Below, piece by piece: positions 63,454 to 64,000 of a DNA stretch of 64,000 nt. Under the pieces are notes generated by a model. The model did no database searches. It saw nothing but the letters and a program-made list of their open reading frames with translations, and had not been told where the DNA came from. The position numbers were made by a program, and so were the translations under genes. This DNA comes from an uncultured Porphyromonadaceae bacterium. Lineage in GTDB: Bacteria; Bacteroidota; Bacteroidia; Bacteroidales; Muribaculaceae. Within the stretch, counting starts at the first letter, position 1; every line of letters begins with the position of its first letter. The stretch lies in NCBI GenBank assembly GCA_946553045.1, contig CAMNRO010000002.1, positions 1 to 64,000 of the forward strand. The letters run 5' to 3'.

Positions 63454-63839
63454 CGTCGGGCTTTCATTGTGAATGTGATGATTATTGTCGCGATATATAC
63501 GACAATTGTCGGAATCACGATCCAAGGTCCGCATATTGCCTCGAAAAAGCCTGTCAGAATCCAGTAAACGAACAGCATGAACGATACGATGTTTATGAAG
63601 TTTCTTGGCTCGGGGTTCATCGGCTTTACAGGAATTTTTTTGAAACTGACGGTAATAACCCATATGAGCCATGCAAGAAAGACGGCTGCGTCGATAACGA
63701 TTGCGGCAAATGACACGAAGTGGAGTCCGCAATGTTCGCCTGCCGACGTGCCGGCGATGATGATGAGACAGCATATTATGGTGAGCCATGCCACAAGGCT
63801 GTACTTGCTGTCCATGATATTCGAAAAATTTCCTGCCAT
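63450..63839 (-). CDS. Small integral membrane protein of unknown function
   Basis: The 129-residue protein has four hydrophobic segments (SLVAWLTIICCLIIIAG, FVSFAAIVIDAAVFLAWL, FINIVSFMLFVYWILTG, IVIPTIVVYIATIIITFTM). The start is ATG 63839 (MAGNFSN). A TTG at 63869 would add ten residues, but a -7 box covers it, so it cannot be the start of the protein. It is translationally coupled to the secreted protein downstream. No domain recognised. Confidence 0.65.
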   Translation of the reverse strand: MAGNFSNIMDSKYSLVAWLTIICCLIIIAGTSAGEHCGLHFVSFAAIVIDAAVFLAWLIWVITVSFKKIPVKPMNPEPRNFINIVSFMLFVYWILTGFFEAICGPWIVIPTIVVYIATIIITFTMKARR

Positions 63840-63866
63840 ATACTTGATTCTATCTGATTTATCGGA

Positions 63867-63874
63867 CAAATGTA
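63867..63874 (-). promoter_or_regulatory. -7 box of the two-gene operon
   Basis: TACATTTG on the minus strand, 27 nt before ATG 63839. It overlaps the alternative TTG start and so rules it out. Confidence 0.55.
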
Positions 63875-63896
63875 CGAAATATCGGTGATATTTGCG

Positions 63897-63904
63897 TATT
63901 TTTG
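63897..63904 (+). promoter_or_regulatory. -7 box of the right-edge gene
   Basis: TATTTTTG followed by C, 24 nt before ATG 63929, divergent from the preceding box. Confidence 0.5.
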
Positions 63905-63928
63905 CGTCTCAAACCTATGATAGTTATC

Positions 63929-64000
63929 ATGAAAAAAACGCTTGCAATCATATTTTCGCTTTCATTATGGGGCTCAGTGGCTGCTGTGTCGCCTCTCGAC
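63929..64000 (+). CDS. 5' end of a secreted protein (cut by window edge)
   Basis: Twenty-four codons from ATG 63929: KKTLAIIFSLSLWGSVAAV, a typical signal peptide with basic start and hydrophobic core. The product cannot be identified from this fragment. Confidence 0.65.
   Translation, partial: MKKTLAIIFSLSLWGSVAAVSPLD

Noticed and set aside
63840-63869. TTG start adding ten residues to the small membrane protein
   Set aside because: The TTG is part of the -7 box TACATTTG, so it would lie upstream of the transcript start.

Overview
The window is a stretch of Bacteroidales chromosome, probably from the Muribaculaceae or a close relative. The family placement is inference. The phylum-level evidence is stronger. 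Promoters match the Bacteroidetes form (TTTG, about 20 nt, then TAnnTTTG). There is a class III fructose-bisphosphatase, a type B fumarate reductase/succinate dehydrogenase (one cytochrome b subunit plus flavoprotein and Fe-S subunits), BspA-type leucine-rich repeats, and C-terminal tails resembling type IX secretion sorting domains. I see no rRNA, tRNA, CRISPR array, integrase or transposase.

Layout: 0.2-5.1 kb is a minus-strand run with overlapping or nearly abutting genes (mscL, aroK, an alanine-dehydrogenase-like gene, RNase H, glgB). 5.4-6.4 kb is gap (GAPDH), ended by a strong bidirectional terminator. 6.6-8.3 kb is an AspT/YidE-type transporter, divergent from a tripartite efflux operon (TolC, HlyD adaptor, ABC ATPase, FtsX-type permease; 8.4-14.3 kb) that runs into a Kup potassium transporter. 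16.3-20.9 kb is a Leloir galactose operon (galK, galE, galM, nucleotidyltransferase) with a clear promoter and terminator. 21-25.5 kb holds ndk, an M23/LysM peptidase, a DUF3737/MalY pair and an ECF sigma factor. 25.6-30.0 kb is the least ordinary part: a YczE-like membrane protein, two paralogous outer-membrane beta-barrel genes flanking a small lipoprotein, and a membrane-anchored TPR protein with a C-terminal HTH. Several of these genes have GC-rich ends and AT-rich interiors. 30-35 kb is a PLP aminotransferase, yidC and pyrG. 35.3-40.5 kb is a pair of predicted alpha-L-rhamnosidases (GH78-like and GH106-like). Then come tgt, an LptF/G permease and an acyltransferase.

44.2-53.9 kb is a cobalamin-controlled locus. 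A promoter and a well-conserved cobalamin riboswitch lead into a BtuB-like TonB-dependent receptor, a BtuG-like beta-propeller lipoprotein and a third lipoprotein. After a 136-nt gap come a giant BspA-type leucine-rich-repeat protein and a second (DUF5074-type) beta-propeller, both with sorting-type C-termini. The last two look like surface proteins attached to the B12-uptake module and are the best candidates for undescribed function. The rest is central metabolism: fbp, a SulP anion transporter, the fumarate reductase operon (which depends on B12 indirectly if the succinate goes on to propionate), then two small unknown genes and the start of a secreted protein at the right edge.

Across scales, the most distinctive feature is a family of seven intergenic arrays built on a 7-nt period (units such as ACTTATT, GGTTAGT, ACTAACC, AATTATN), most arranged as inverted pairs. 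They share a period rather than a sequence.
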